A DNA stretch of 64,000 bases. It comes from Otis tarda (Eukaryota; Chordata; Aves; Otidiformes; Otididae). Below, in pieces: positions 1 through 12,429 of this stretch. The stretch spans positions 56,869,001-56,933,000 of the forward strand of contig CM048552.1 in the NCBI GenBank assembly GCA_026413225.1, read 5' to 3'. Made by a program: the position numbers and the translations under genes. The notes under the pieces are model-generated. The model had not been told where the DNA came from and did not search any database. It worked only from the letters and a program-made list of their open reading frames with translations. Each line of letters starts with the position of its first letter. Position 1 is the first letter of the stretch.

Positions 1-310
1 TTGGCTTTTGGCATCTGTCACCTCCGGAAGCAGCTCGGCTCCACAGACTCAGACCCAGTTCTCCCAGTCCTCTTGAAAAATATGTCCTGCTCCTCTCCCA
101 AGGTGGCTGGCAGAGGAGGCAGGGCCCTGTGCTCGCACACTCAGACTGCTCCCTGGCACAGCGTGGCCGGGATGACAGACAAGTGACCTGACTGGACAGC
201 AGACCCTCAACTTGCTCCTTTCACCTCCTCCGTTCTTCTCCCTGCTGCCATCAGCTGTAAAACTGAATTTGTAACTATTTATTTTTAATAAAGTCTAATA
301 TCCCAGGGGG
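1..310 (+). other. Probable 3' UTR end of an upstream + strand gene
   Basis: The stretch ends in a good polyadenylation context: AATAAA at 287-292 inside an AT-rich run, followed by a G/T-rich segment (about 304-316) that could act as the downstream element. A 61-codon open frame from 1 to 186 starts at TTG and matches no protein I recognise, so I read the segment as untranslated. From human gene order the next gene upstream of CSNK1E on this strand would be KCNJ4, but its C-terminal coding sequence is not visible. The identity is therefore inference. Confidence 0.4.
287..292 (+). terminator. Polyadenylation signal AATAAA (upstream gene)
   Basis: Canonical AATAAA preceded by a T-rich stretch and followed by a G/T-rich downstream region within 30 bases. 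It would end transcription of a + strand gene lying mostly left of the window. Confidence 0.45.
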
Positions 311-534
311 AGGTTTGGAAGCAAAGGAGACACTCCAAGACCGCAGTCTGGTATAGAGACTGATGAGCGTTATCAGTGCTGGTGTTTGCTTTTGGCCTGG
401 CATTGGTGCTTGGAAGCTCCACCACGAGGGCTTCCTTGTTCTGGGCCTCTCTGGTAAAGACCTACAATAAAAGGCTCAGAGAACTTGCTCGGGGAGAAGG
501 CCATACAAAACGTGTGGAGGGAGGGAAGTATTTG

Positions 535-684
535 TGGTTGATGCCCCATCCCTGGAAACATTCAAGGCCAGGTTGGACGGGGCTCTGAGCAACCTGATCT
601 GGTTGAAGATGTCCCTGCTCCGTGCAGGGGGGGTGGACTAGATGACCTTTAAAGGTCCCTTCCAACCCTAATGATTCTATGATT
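535..684 (+). mobile_element. CR1 LINE, 3'-end fragment
   Basis: The sequence follows the end of the avian CR1 consensus as I know it: GATGCCCCATCCCTGGAAA, then AGGCCAGGTTGGACGGGGCT, GAGCAACCTGATCT, a G-rich patch, GATGACCTTTAAAGGTCCC, and the terminal ATTCTATGATT repeat. It is 5'-truncated, as most CR1 copies are, and holds only 3' UTR sequence. Confidence 0.85.
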
Positions 685-689
685 TGCAT

Positions 690-3600
690 TAAAATTACCA
701 GTAGGATGGGTCAAACAACCCTGCTTGCTTTCGAGCTAACAAGAGTTTTGCCCAGGGAAGAGTTATAGATCTGCTTGATGAAGAGGCAGAGATGTGCGAG
801 ACACAGCTCTAGATGTAAGGCTCAAAAAAAAAAACCAAAAACAAAACAAAAAAAAACCAACCAAAAAACCCTCAAACATCTTTTTTTTTCGCTAGAGGCA
901 AGTAAGAACTAGGGGAAATGAGGGAGGGCATCAGCCAGAGACAGACCTATAACATCGCTTTGCTGTCATTTCACAAAAGACATGAAAACCTGGTGAGCCT
1001 TTTCCTGTAGGAGCAGCAGGAGCACTCCCTCAAAACTGTGGATAATATGAGGACAGAAAGACAAACGGGTAGCTCAGGAAGCTGCTCTGGGCACCCAACA
1101 GTTGTGTCATGGGGGGAATGGCTGAAGAAACGATGTCCCACCCAACTCCTGATCTACAAAGCAGAAAACCAGCGTTTTGGTATCAATTTGGAATTGGTTC
1201 AAGAAGTAAGAAGAAGGGGGGGAAGAAGCAGAAGGGGAAGGAAGGAAATAGCAGGAGTGAGAGGAAGAAGCAGGCACAGCAGGCAGGCAGAGGAGGAGGA
1301 AAGGAAAAAAAAAGACGAGAAAGTGAGGTAATATGGGAGTACATTTGAGAAAGAGTGGGGAAAGACTAACAAGACGGGTCTAGACCCAGACATGGGCATT
1401 TCTCGTCCTGACACCATTGGCAAGCCTTGCCAAGGAGGGAAGAGCAGCTGGTAGGAGGACAAGAGGAGAGCAGACAGGTGACAACCAAAGAGCAGAGCAT
1501 CAGGAGCAGGACAGAAAGGAAAGGCATCCTCCTCAGGGCTCCCTCTCCTCCCGCCGGGCACAGAGTTGGGGACAGGAGCTCGCAGATCCTGCTGCCTCCT
1601 GGCTTTTCCCATGTACAACTTCATACGCAGCCTCATTTTTCCATGTGTGTCCCTGTCCCACCTCTCCTACCCATTGCTAATTAATGAGGTCCCTCCCCCC
1701 TTCCTTTTATTATTTATTTATTTTCCCCAGAGGGAATAAGCACGGGCTGCTATTGACCTGGCTTTTAATACAGCTTTCAGAGACAGATGCCTGCCACTGG
1801 CCATGGCAGTGGAAACAAACTAATGGACCGAGAGAGAAGGACTTTGCGTGAGAGGACATGAGCATCCAGGTCACAGACTGGGGTGGTGGCCCCCAGAAGA
1901 AGGGGAACCTGCATGGCTGGGCACCCCCCTTGCTGAGGCACAGGGTCCTTCAGAGGCAGATGGCAGCGCTTGGTAGGGTTGAAGTGCCCATGGCCTGCTA
2001 GCTCTTGGGAGCATCGTCTCCAAGGAGCAAGAGTCCAGGGAGCCCAGGCAAGGATGTGGCAGCTGAGGCAAGCTGGGGCCATGGGCATCCACAGCCGAGG
2101 CAATGGAGGCGGCACACAGGCCAGCACTGCCACCCCTCCCTTCAGACGATGTGACTTTTGGGAGAAAAATGGGAAAAGGTTGCAATAATGCTAAGGGAAA
2201 AAGCATCACACAGCCACACTGGGATCCTAGCCCCCTCCATATGTTTGAATCTACTGGCCCTTTTCATGTCATGTTTGGCATCACAGTGGAGAAGACACTG
2301 AGGCATTGAGGAAAACCCAGCTAAAACCCTCCTGTTCACAATAAAACTGGGAGAAAGCTGATGATGCTGTCACATCATTAGAGAGGGGAGAGAGCTGAGG
2401 AAGATCCAAGGGAGAGAACAGAGTGGAGGGAAGAGGGCAGAGGGAAGGAGAGGAGCAGCTGGAGTGCCAGAGAACTGAGGTGATGGGTAAAACTTTGCCC
2501 AGCAGGCACTCCTCTCACAGCTGTGCCTCTGTTGCCAAAATGGCATGTTCCTCGGGCACACATGGCCCATCTGATGGCACAGTGCAGTCACTCCTCCCAG
2601 TAAAAAAGCGCTCTTTGCCTCTGCCAGCTGCACGCATGCCCACAAGCTCTGCTGAGACACAGCGGTACACACAGCCTTCTGCACAGGTACTTCTGTACCT
2701 GCACGCTCAAATCACAGAGTGCTCGTGCCCAAGTACAGACTGCACGTACCTACATGCGTGTGTCACACTTGGGGACGTAACCCATCCTATACCACAGCTC
2801 CATCTCATAAACACCTACAGCTTCATCTCATAAACTCACCCAATATTTTGGCTTTTGCATATGATATATAGAGCATCACCTTTCAGGTAGGTGACACTTC
2901 CCTGTCCTGTGCTCTCCAGAGAAGACACCTCTATTGCCCGCCATGGCATGACGTCCCCAGGCTCTCTTCTTCCTCCAGGACCTGATGGAGGGACCGCTTC
3001 CCCAAGACCTGCCCCTAATCCCGAGGGTCTGGCAGCTTGCTTTTCAGAAGGAAGACACTGCTTCTTTGTTTATCTGCCCACAACCTACATTTTTTTCCTG
3101 TCTTACTTCTGAATGATTCCCTTGGCTCGTTATTGAAAGCTATTCAAACACCAGAAAGATAATGGGGAGAGGAAGGACTTTTTCCCTGTAAATAAGATCC
3201 AGGCACTGGTTCAGATCCTCCACCCCATGACAACCAACTACGTTGCTGTCACTCTTCCCAGCTTTCAGATGAATGTTGTTCTTGTTTTAAATAAGAAACA
3301 CTCGAGAAACTTGTTTCATGTTTTATTTTTGGTGACACTTTTGGACGACCCTTTTGAAAAGAAACCGTCATTGGCACCTTTCAACTCACCCAAAACTTGC
3401 TCAGCAAGACATTTTGATGCACACTGCAACTAAAAATATTTTCAAGAAACACAACAATAATCTTGAACGAGGAGAAGATGGGTTTGGATTTCCGTGATCA
3501 GGAAATGGTGTTGAAAAACGTCTCTGCTGCTGAAGAAATGCATTCATTTTCAACTCAGCTTGGGTTTGCCTAGGTTTTGCCCAGGAGCAGAATGGGGCAT

Positions 3601-4392
3601 CCCACTGCCCCAGCAGCTGGACGTGGGCTTGTGACGTCCGTGTGGCAAAATGCCTCTTCTGCTCAGTTTGAGCTTTAGCAGCCCTTCTTTGCCTTTGCAG
3701 GAGGGCCTGAGGTCTCTCCTAGCTTTTGGATGGGCAATATGAAGTGGCCATTGTTTTAAATGTCACCAAAAAACCCAAATCAAACCAAAACAAAAATAAA
3801 GCACAACAGAAAAAAATGCCTTATCTTCCCAGCCCATTAAGGGCTTGCTCTTGCCCCTGCAAAGTCGATGGGACTTTTGCCATCGCCCGTGGTTAAGAGC
3901 AGATCTGGGCCCTAATGGAGCACCACTAATTGGAAAACCCCGCAGGCGCCGACCCTGTGCTAAATCCACAGAGCCGAGATGGGATGCTGTGGGCTGTGCA
4001 GGAGGGGGAGAGGAGGGAAGGCAGCTTGTTGGGATGCTGAGAGGGTGGGGCAGCGTGGGGGCGGCTGGGGCAGGTAGAGGGGGACAGCAGGGGGATGGGG
4101 AGGCGGGGGGGCAGCCTGCCGACATTGGGATTGACGCGGGATCCATCCTGCTGCCCGTGGGATGGTATCCCACCACCGGGAGATGTCGAAGCAGGAGGAG
4201 CTGAGGTGGTAGCAGGTTCTTGGAGGGGCTACACAGACTTCTCCTCCCGCCGTGGTCAGCAGGGTGGGGGTCCTGCGCTCCCCAGCCCCGCTACGTTCCC
4301 GCCGGCAGCACGCAGCGCAGGAAGGCCGAGCGGCACGGCACAAACCGGGGAGTCCCGTTGCTCGGCCTGAGAGCACCATCTAGAGATGAAAG
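690..4392. other. Intergenic region, no gene seen
   Basis: No open frame here has a recognisable domain. An A-rich low-complexity patch lies at about 820-880 and a long purine-rich tract at about 1,199-1,328. The rest is mixed-composition unique-looking sequence, becoming G-rich and GC-rich from about 4,000. Confidence 0.6.
1199..1328 (+). repeat. Purine-rich low-complexity tract
   Basis: Over about 130 bases the + strand is almost all A and G, with runs such as GAAGAAGG and GGAGGAGGAAAGG. The complementary open frame would be a Ser/Leu/Pro string, as expected for polypyrimidine DNA, so no protein is claimed. Confidence 0.6.
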
Positions 4393-4495
4393 CAAGGCTG
4401 GCATCCCCGCAAGTCCCCTCAAGTCCCCGCATCCCTGCATTTCCCCGCATCCCCGCAGGTCCCCGCATCCCCCAAAGGTCCCAGCATCCCCAGGC
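4393..4495 (+). repeat. Short minisatellite, CCCCGCAT-like units
   Basis: Units of 8 to 16 bases built on CCCCGCATC and CCCGCAGGTC recur imperfectly about eight times (for example around 4,402, 4,425, 4,443, 4,451 and 4,461). Confidence 0.7.
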
Positions 4496-5222
4496 TGGTC
4501 CAGGGCTGCAGCCGGCCCTGGCGTGGTGGGGGTCGGGGGTGGAAAGGTGCGATCCTGAGGGAAGGCAGGCTCTGAGAGGATCGGCACCCAGTGCCAACGC
4601 AGCACCCATCACCTGCAATGAAGGTCTGCCCACCTGACAGCCAGAGTGGGGCTTGGACAGAGCGGCCACTGACTCTGGAAGCAGTTCAGATACCCGTTGC
4701 CACTTCAGTTTCTTCTTGGGCAGAAGCCTGCAAAGGCGCTCCGGCCCTGGGAAGTTAGGCAGAGATGGTCTGGGTTCGGAGTCAGGCCCTCCTAGTTTTC
4801 GCCTTGCTGCCTGCCTGCCTGCCCTTCAGTCATCGCCTCGCAGCCCTGCCTGGTTGCATGTGCTCAATGGATGAGATTTGCTTTGTTTTTCCCATTATTC
4901 AGCCCTGTGGCACGGCACGCACAACTTACAGCTGTTGCAGGGCGCGGCTGTCTTTCCCCTGCCACAGGCCAAGGGCAGTGAAACTGCGTGGAAGCAGAGA
5001 AATGGCCCTTTCAGACGTGTCCTCGCCAGCGTGAGGGCTCTCAGGTAGAGGGTTTGCAGTGCCCTGAAAGCTCTTGTGGCAACCAACCTTTTCATACCCC
5101 CTTGGGACATTAGATAACGACAGCTTGGCTTGAAAACTGTAGAGTCTTCTGGGCATCCTCCAGTTCCCAGGGAAAGCAACACCAGCAGAGCAGTCAGTGG
5201 GCTATCAGTGTATTTGCTTACC
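4496..5222. other. Intergenic region, no gene seen
   Basis: Unique-looking sequence with a small TGCC repeat (about 4,809-4,825). No motif, open frame or repeat family was recognised. Confidence 0.5.
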
Positions 5223-5495
5223 TGTCACATCCCAACTTCTCGCCCGTGATTACGTCGTGTCTGATTTACTTGGTCCCAGCACACAACAGCGAGAAGAGAG
5301 GAGCAGGTGACAGTGTCACTTCCCAAATTCTCTCCCGCGACTATGTCACGTCCGATTTACTCGGTCCCAGCACACAACAGCGAGAAGAGAGGAGCAGGTG
5401 ACAGTGTCACTTCCCAAATTCTCTCCCGTGACTATGTCACGTCCAATTTACTCGGTCCCAGCACACAACAGCGAGAGGAGGGAGAGGTGACTCAG
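5223..5495 (+). repeat. Tandem repeat, 91-bp unit x 3
   Basis: TGTCAC followed by a TCCCAA-containing segment begins at 5,223, 5,314 and 5,405, giving a regular 91-base period. Each unit also carries GGTCCCAGCACACAACAGCGA and a GAGAAGAGAGGAGCAG-like end. Units 1 and 2 differ at several positions. Units 2 and 3 are nearly identical until the end of unit 3. The array is the left edge of the LTR-like fossil described next. Confidence 0.9.
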
Positions 5496-6059
5496 ATTCA
5501 CTGACTCCCCTAGTTGGAATAAGGTACATACGATACCGGTCCGTAGGTAAACAGAGACTTAATTCAATTCAATACTTAAGCTCATTGGTAAATAATTGGG
5601 TAGCAGAAATACTTATTGTTTACCACACATGCGAGGATTTTATGCCTTGTGTTACTTACTAGAAAAAAGGTAAAAGAGTAAGAAGAAAGAGAGAGAGAGA
5701 TCACTAGTCTGGGTTCCAGTGTTGGTCAATGGGGGTCTCTGGTCTGTAGGAGCGCTCATCCAGAAACTCCCCCTCTTTGTTAGCAGGCAACACTTTTTAT
5801 CAAGGTAATTTGTCCCTCCTACCATAGGTGAGGCTTAGCATGATCTAGGCAGTTAGGTGACGTTTAGCATGATCTAGACTGGGTTATGGATGATGTAACT
5901 TAGCAAACTAAGTAACTCCTAAACCTTCATGAGGCAAAGTTCGCTCAGTGGACATGGTATCTTTGGAAATGTAAGAAATACAGTAATGGGCTAAAGCAAG
6001 GCCACCTTATCTCCACAAGGTTCCATCCCCCAACCACATCCTGTTGCGGGGTCATGACA
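5223..6059 (-). mobile_element. Candidate solo LTR of an endogenous retrovirus (fossil)
   Basis: Read on the minus strand the segment opens with TGTCATGACCCCGCAAC and closes with a unit ending GGGAAGTGACA, so it has the TG...CA edges of an LTR. Between them lie a GATAAAAAG and ATAAAATCC TATA-like zone and a region of T-rich and A-rich motifs. The terminal 91 bases occur three times in tandem. No internal gag, pol or env sequence is attached, which fits a solo LTR. I could not find matching target-site duplications, so the exact ends and the family (ERV1, ERVK or ERVL type) remain open. The divergence between units suggests it is not very recent. Confidence 0.45.
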
Positions 6060-9000
6060 CCCGTTCCGCTCTGTGAATGTCTGAGACAGATTTAAAGGCT
6101 CTGGGGGTCTCCATCCCTCCTGCTCCCTTATCAAGCTTTGCCTCCCACCATTGTTCACACCCTTCTGAGGAAAACCAGTTCCCTGCTCCAGGGGGTCACA
6201 AGTTAGCCTTGGTCAGTTGGTCTCCTACGTTACCTTGAAGACACCACCTCCAGAAGGAAGCATCTAGTGGGGGGAATTCCTCTGCTTTTTGGGCAGCCTG
6301 GCACACAGGCCCCAAGCGACTGGCTAGCAAAGTCAGGTCTGTGTGGAGAGACAAAACGCATGTTGTCAAGCAGAGCCATGTGATTTCGCTGCCCCGATGC
6401 CTGCGAAGAAATTCAGGATGGACACAAACATCATCCTGAAATAGTCTGTGAGACACTGGATATTTGAGCTTTATAAGTTTGGTGGTTTTTTTGCCTCTGA
6501 AATAAGAAGGATTATTTTGGTGCTGGCCCCAGATTTGAAATAGCACATCTTGAAACCTGCGACTTGGTAATATTTGGGTCCCTGGCTGTAGTGCATTGAC
6601 AGAGTTGTTTGAATGTCCCAGCGCTACTGTCACTGAAAGAGTTAGGTGATGGTCTGTACGATACAAAGCCTCGTTACAGAAACCGTGCAACTGAGAGAAC
6701 AAGGAGCTTGAAATTGCTCCTGACAGGTGATTAGATGCTCATCCAGCAAAAGACTCTGCGTGTCTATCAGGGACCCGACACAGGCCTGCGCGCTACTCCT
6801 GGGGTATCAAAGAGAGGAAGATGAGCTGACGCAGAAACTCCAGAGAAGACTTTGAAGATATATATAACACGACCTGCAGCCTGCACGTGCTTCTCTCAGG
6901 GATAAAATAATGAATCAGTTGGAGAGTGGGTGCAGGCACATGACAGGCGATGCAGACCTATAGCAGAACACTCGGTACGACACAGAAGGAGCTGGCTAAG
7001 TGCAAGCAAAAGTGGAGCCATCATTTAGCTCCAGGATGCTGTGTTACACCATGTGCCTTTTGCTCTCTGGGACACTGTGCTGTGCTCACTAGCAACCAGG
7101 CTGCCTTGAACAGAGAAACTTATGTGACCCATCCAGCGCTGCATGAGGCTGTAGGGGAAGCGGGGGAGAGCTGTGATGAGAAACAGCTGTGGAGAGGAGA
7201 GCTGCAGACACAGGCTGACTGGCTGCACCCGGGGTGCCAGGGTTCAGTAATTGGGAGCCCTGGGGTGCCCAAGGAGCCAGGGGAACTGGTAGGGTCTGGT
7301 GAGACAGAGTGGTCTGAAGTCAGTGCAAGAGGGAAGCCAGGGTGAGAGCAGCCAGCAGCGGTTGCTGCAGAGGAGGTACAGGGCGTGCTGGTGGAGTTGT
7401 ACCAGCCAGATGAAGCTGCACGCTCTCTGCTGCTCTGTTTGAGACACATCTCTCCCACAGCGGTCAGATGGTCTCACGAGCTTGAAATGCCCTGTCAGCT
7501 GTTAAAATGCGTAAGCAATTTGTGAAAAACATGGGATTTTCTGAGTTACTGAGTAATTATCTGATAATTTGTCCCATGGAGAAGCCTCTAAAGCCCTCAG
7601 GTCTTCCACGTGTCCAGTTGTGCTTGCTCCTGTAGTTACAAGGGAAGGGGAACAGGAGCTACTCCTGTTCTCGGACAGAAAGAATGGAGAGGGGGAAGGA
7701 AGAGGCTGACAGCAAGGCAAAGTGACTTGCCCAAGATCATGAAGCAATCAGTGGCAAAAGGAGGAATTTAATACGCCACTGTAGGTTTAACCTGTCACCT
7801 CTCTGCACAGATGGGGATGTTGCGAGTGATAAATGAACAGGGAGTGGTTCCCAGAATAGCTCTCTGCCCATCCTGCATCTGAAGCTGCAGTCAAGCCATG
7901 GCCAGGACATTGTACTTCCCTAGTTACGTACACAAGGCCCATCGTCTTCGTACCACTGCCTATGACTTCAAACGGCAGCTCTGACGGACCAAATGCAGTG
8001 CATATTCCCAACTCAGATATCCCCACCCTCCCAATATCTGCAGGTAGGAAATGGGAGCCGTTGGGCCACAGTGCATCTCCCAAAATATGGGGCCTTACAG
8101 ATACAAATCTGCACTTCAAATCACACCTAGAAGTGAACAGCAGGCCATGGCAGGCTTAGACGAGCACGTCCTGAGGTCCCTGATGAGCGACAGTGCAATG
8201 CAAAGCCGAAGCAAAAATCCACAACCACAGTCCTTGCAGGGAATGAGTCTCCAGCTGCCTCTCGCCCTTTGCTGCGTGGGATGGGTAGTGAGATGGCCTT
8301 TTGTTAATCAGTGCCCTGTGCCTGCCGTTCAGCTGGCGAGGACAGGCTGTCCCTTCCAGAGAAACCCCTTGCATAAGAATTAAAGAGGAGCCGGGCTGAG
8401 ATGCTGAACTAATCCACCAAGGCATGCCGGGAAGCTGCATTTAAAGCCATTCTCCCTGCCCTCCCGTCTCCCCCTGCGTTGTTTATCTCTCCTGTCCCTC
8501 CCACAGCTGTACGTGAATTATCCTGACTGGGCAAGCTGGTTTCATAACTGCCTGCGCTATATCCTGTCCTCCCACCCCCCCCAAGTCCGCATGGGAGATG
8601 CTCGTACACGGGAGGTTTTTTAGCTACCACCAGTTTGCGCCGCTGTGAATAACAAGCCCACACGGACGCCGCTCCTCCCGCCTCCCACACACGCAATAGC
8701 TGCACGCTGCACACGCATTTTGCTACTATGGCCATGTTCGCTCCCCTGGCACAGGCACGCAGGCTCCCACCGCACGCTTACATCGCAAGAGTGTTCCGTG
8801 TGCGTGTGATGCTCGGTGAGCTCACCAGTACGCGCGAAACTGGCACACTTATCATTGTCACAGGCGTTCAGAGCTACCGTCCCACCTGCTCCCCTGCCAC
8901 CACGTGCTCCTCACCCATCTCCCATCGTTGTGTGTGTGATACCCTGTCCTCCTTCAGCTGCATCCTTCACATGGGACTTGCAGCTCACCCTCACCACGGA

Positions 9001-9075
9001 CACCTGTGTGGCACATACATACATGGCACATGCCAAACATGCGCTATACACAAATGGGGCACTGCGCATCATGGG
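6060..9075. other. Intergenic region, no gene seen
   Basis: A 168-codon minus-strand open frame at 6,196-6,702 has no recognisable domain and no visible splice or promoter context. Around 8,560-8,600 there is a C-rich run. Around 8,700-9,050 are scattered CA/TG-rich words. Nothing here supports a gene. Confidence 0.5.
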
Positions 9076-10140
9076 ATCATAGGATAATTTGGGTTGAAAG
9101 AGACCTCAGGATAGCTCTGGTCCAGCCTCCTGCTCGAAGCAGGGTCAGCAAAGAGATTAAACAAGGTCGCTCAGAGGTTTATCTGGTCTCTAAGATGGAG
9201 ACTGCACAGCCTCTCTGGGTAACTTTTCCCCACACTTGACTGTCTTTGGGGACAGAAAGATCCTCCTTGTATTCAAGCTGCACCTCTGTTCTTTCAGTCT
9301 ATGTCCATTGTCTCTCCTCCTCCTGCCGTGCACCACTGTAAAGAGTTTGGCTCTGTGTTTTACCAAGACTCCCAAGTCCTTTCCCACAGAGCTGTTCTCC
9401 ATCTGGCAGGTCCCCAGCCCATATCGTGACCAGGGACTCTTCCTTCCCAGGTGCAGGGCTGTGCATTTGCCCTTGCCGAACTCACAATGCTCCTGCAGGC
9501 CCATCCCTCCAGCCTGCTTTTGTCTCTACGATGGCAGCCTTGCCCTTGGGCATGCTGACTGCTTCCCCCTCCAACTAGGCATCATCTGTAAGCTTGGCAG
9601 GAGAGCATCCCATCACCTCCTCCAGATCATCGACAACTATGTTAAACAGGACAGGTCTCAGGACAGGTACCCCACCTGGTACCAGCCTCCAGGCAAAGTA
9701 CAACCCATTAACGACTAGCCCTGAGCCTGAGCAGCCAGCCAGTTTTTTTACCCATCTGCCTGTCCATCTACTGAGATCGCAACACCTCTACTTGGATATG
9801 AGGACACTGTGGGGGACTGTGTTGAAAGCCTGTCTGAATTCAAGATAAATGACTTCCACTACTCTCCCCTCAGCCACAAATGCATTCATTTTATCAAAGA
9901 AGGTGAGCAGGTTGTTCAGGTACAATTTACCTTCGGTAAACCCACACTGGCATTTGCTAGTCACCTTCTTCTCCTTCATGTGCCCAGAAATGTGTTCCAA
10001 GAGGACCCACTCCAGGGCTTGAACAAGACTGACCAGCCCGTAGTTCTGAGGACCAACCTTTTGGCCTTTTTTGAGGAAGAATGCAGTATTTGCCTTTCTC
10101 CAGTCATGAAGGACCTTCTCCAACCTCATTTCCAACCAGC
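9076..10140 (-). mobile_element. CR1 LINE, 5'-truncated, with reverse-transcriptase remnant
   Basis: The left end (ATCATAGGATAATTTGGGTTG) is the reverse complement of the CR1 3' terminus. Moving right, minus-strand sequence runs back through the 3' UTR into ORF2. An open stretch at 9,788-10,153 encodes the RT fingers and palm: DWRKANTAFF, then GQKVGPQNYGLVSL, GFTEGKLYLNNL, and VIYLEFRQAFNTVPHSVLI, which corresponds to CR1 YLDFSKAFDTV with the catalytic Asp box altered. Further on, near 9,575-9,600, the FADD box reads about KLTDDA. Compared with the consensus as I remember it, part of ORF2 is missing near 9,362. Truncation at about 10,140 removes the endonuclease. The copy cannot be active. 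Confidence 0.87.
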
Positions 10141-10286
10141 CTCCCAAACTCAAGCTGTTTTTTCAAAGCTGAATTTCCTCCCATTTGACCAGTCCTATAC
10201 TTCGTTTGGTCTGACCTGTGTATCTTCCTACAGGGGCAAATATGGCTTCTTAGTTCTCCATCACCTTCCTGCTGCTGTTCCGAAGA

Positions 10287-10303
10287 CAGAGAGAGAGAGA
10301 GAG
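10287..10303. repeat. (GA)n microsatellite
   Basis: About eight uninterrupted GA dinucleotides. Confidence 0.85.
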
Positions 10304-11799
10304 GGCTGTGTCTCTGAACCCCAGGGTTGTTTCTTTTTTCTTTGGGCTGCTCTTCTCACCAGAGGCTTTGAGAAGTTCGCACTGCTACCAAAAGCCGTCC
10401 CCGGTGCCGTGCATAAAGGGAGACGGGAGCAGAGCAGCCTGATCCCACCCCTCCAGGAAGATCGGATGGGGCTGCCTCAGCTGATGGCTCTGCCACAGGA
10501 CGTAGCCATGGGGCAAAAGCCCACACAGAGAGAAGGACCAGTTCAGCTCCTTTTCTCCAAAAAAAACCCCATGGGTTAGAATTTCTTAGAGGGAGACATG
10601 CTGCTTTCAAGATGAGGAGGAATCGACAAGACTTGGCAAGGCAGAGGTGATGCCTCCCCTGCATCTCTGCATCCAGCCCAGGATGCTGGGCCAGGTTCTT
10701 CCACCAGCCTCAGGTGCTCAGGTGCCCTGGTGCCGGGGGAACACTCAGCGTGCAGGCAAGGAGGATGAGGTTACATGTCTTCAAGCAAGATCCTGCTGAT
10801 TCAGCCCTGAGTGTAGCTCCTGCCAAGGAACCTTGACCCTGACCTGGAGTCCTCTGCTACATCCACCCTGGCCTGACACAGCTCTGAGGGTGCACCTGAA
10901 TTTTCCTGATTGTTTGTTTGTTTTCCATTAGGTCGTTTTTTTGGGGTTTTTTTACACAGCAAGCCAGCGTGGGTGTAATAAATAGAGTCAGTTGCAAACT
11001 AACAGAAGCTGGGAACACCACAAGGATAAAAAAGGCAAGGTATATGGAAAAAAGCAATAAAGAGCCTTAATTATAGGTGTGGCCAGGAGCAGCTCCTATT
11101 ATTAAGGTTGCCGACACTTCCCCTTTTAAGACTCTGTTTTCACTTGCTTATAACTTTGTCGAAGTTCCACCACTGGAGCAGAACTTTTCCATATAAAGTG
11201 TTTGCCTCAGCTTGAATGGGACACCTTTATTTAGCTCTTTTTTAAAATGTTGGCCCACCACTATATTTCCTGGGCTGGAGGAAGTATATATATGGCCCAG
11301 GGGATGGAAGCTTCTGGGCCCTCAAGCAAGGCTTGGCCTTGGGCAGGACATCAGTTTTTCTGTCACGGAGGCCGTGTTTTGCCAGCTCCATGAAGCACCA
11401 CTGCTCTCCCCCACTGGCATGGACAAATTACATGGTTTTGCTAAACACAGGAGGAAGACTTGTCACAGCTTCATAGCTACAAAGATTTCAGCCTTTGCTA
11501 AACTACCCAGCCCTCGCTTGGCTTCTGAGGCTGGTGTGACAGCCTATGGGCTTATGGAGGAGCAGGGCTGAAGGAAATCAGGAGGGCTTTCTCTTCAAGG
11601 GTCATATCCTGCTGCTCTGCGTCAGGCACTGGGCTGACTCCTTCAGTGTCTCCCTCTGCCCTGCACTCCCAGCCACCTCTCTTTTGGCTTCTGGGAAGCT
11701 CAGTGGAGGAAAACCCCTGATTTGAATAGGGAAGGGATGAAACTCAATGGGAAAGCACCAAAAATACGGGGAAAAGCAAGTGAAACTAGGAGACGGATG

Positions 11800-12350
11800 A
11801 GACTGGGAGCTGAAGGGAGACACTGGGGATGGCTGTGCAAGGGGCTGTTGCCTGGGAGCTGCCAGTGTGACGAGGGCTAGCTGAGCAGGGGAATTAGGAG
11901 CAGAAAATGGGGCTGGCTGAGGCAGTGAGATGGGGAATGGGAAGAGCAGAGGAGGGGTGACTGGCAGCAGGGTGGGCAGGGGGGACAGGATGGAGGCAGA
12001 CAGCACTCAAACTATTTGCCTGGGGAGTGGGGGATTCTGGTGACAGATGGGGACTGGGGATACAGGAGAGTTGCCACCAACTGACTGACCAGGAAGGCTT
12101 GGACTGGTGACAGGGAGCAGCTTGTGTGGAGAGGGACAGCATGTGGTGGGAAGGCTGGGACTGACTGGCCAAGGACACACTGCGGGGCCAGACTGGTCCT
12201 GTCTGGGTAGGAGACTGGGCCTGGGGGTGCAGTGGGGAAGAGACAGGGAAGGGCAGGTGGACTTGGGAGGGGGCAGTGGCTGAGCCCAAAGCCCAGGACT
12301 TTGTGACAAGCCTGAAAGAAGGGAAACCAAAAGTGGGAAAGCTTGGAGGG
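11800..12350 (+). repeat. G-rich imperfect low-complexity belt
   Basis: The + strand repeats short words such as GGGACTGG, GACTGGGG, GGGAAGG and CTGGGAG without a fixed period. The opposite strand gives overlapping open frames rich in Ser, Pro and Leu in more than one frame. That pattern points to composition, not coding. Confidence 0.55.
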
Positions 12351-12429
12351 GACAAGGGGAGCAGGGAGGACAGCCATATCAGCTTGTGCTTCTGGGACCA
12401 CAGATTTCTTCAGTGCCCGAACAAGAGTC

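Noticed and set aside
1-186. 61-codon open frame at the left edge
   Set aside because: It starts with TTG, has no recognisable homology and lies in what looks like a 3' UTR.
6196-6702. 168-codon minus-strand open frame
   Set aside because: No recognisable motif, no promoter or splice context and ordinary intergenic surroundings. Conservation data would be needed to revive it.
9809-10579. 256-codon + strand open frame
   Set aside because: The first part is the antisense of the CR1 reverse-transcriptase segment. The remainder shows no domain.
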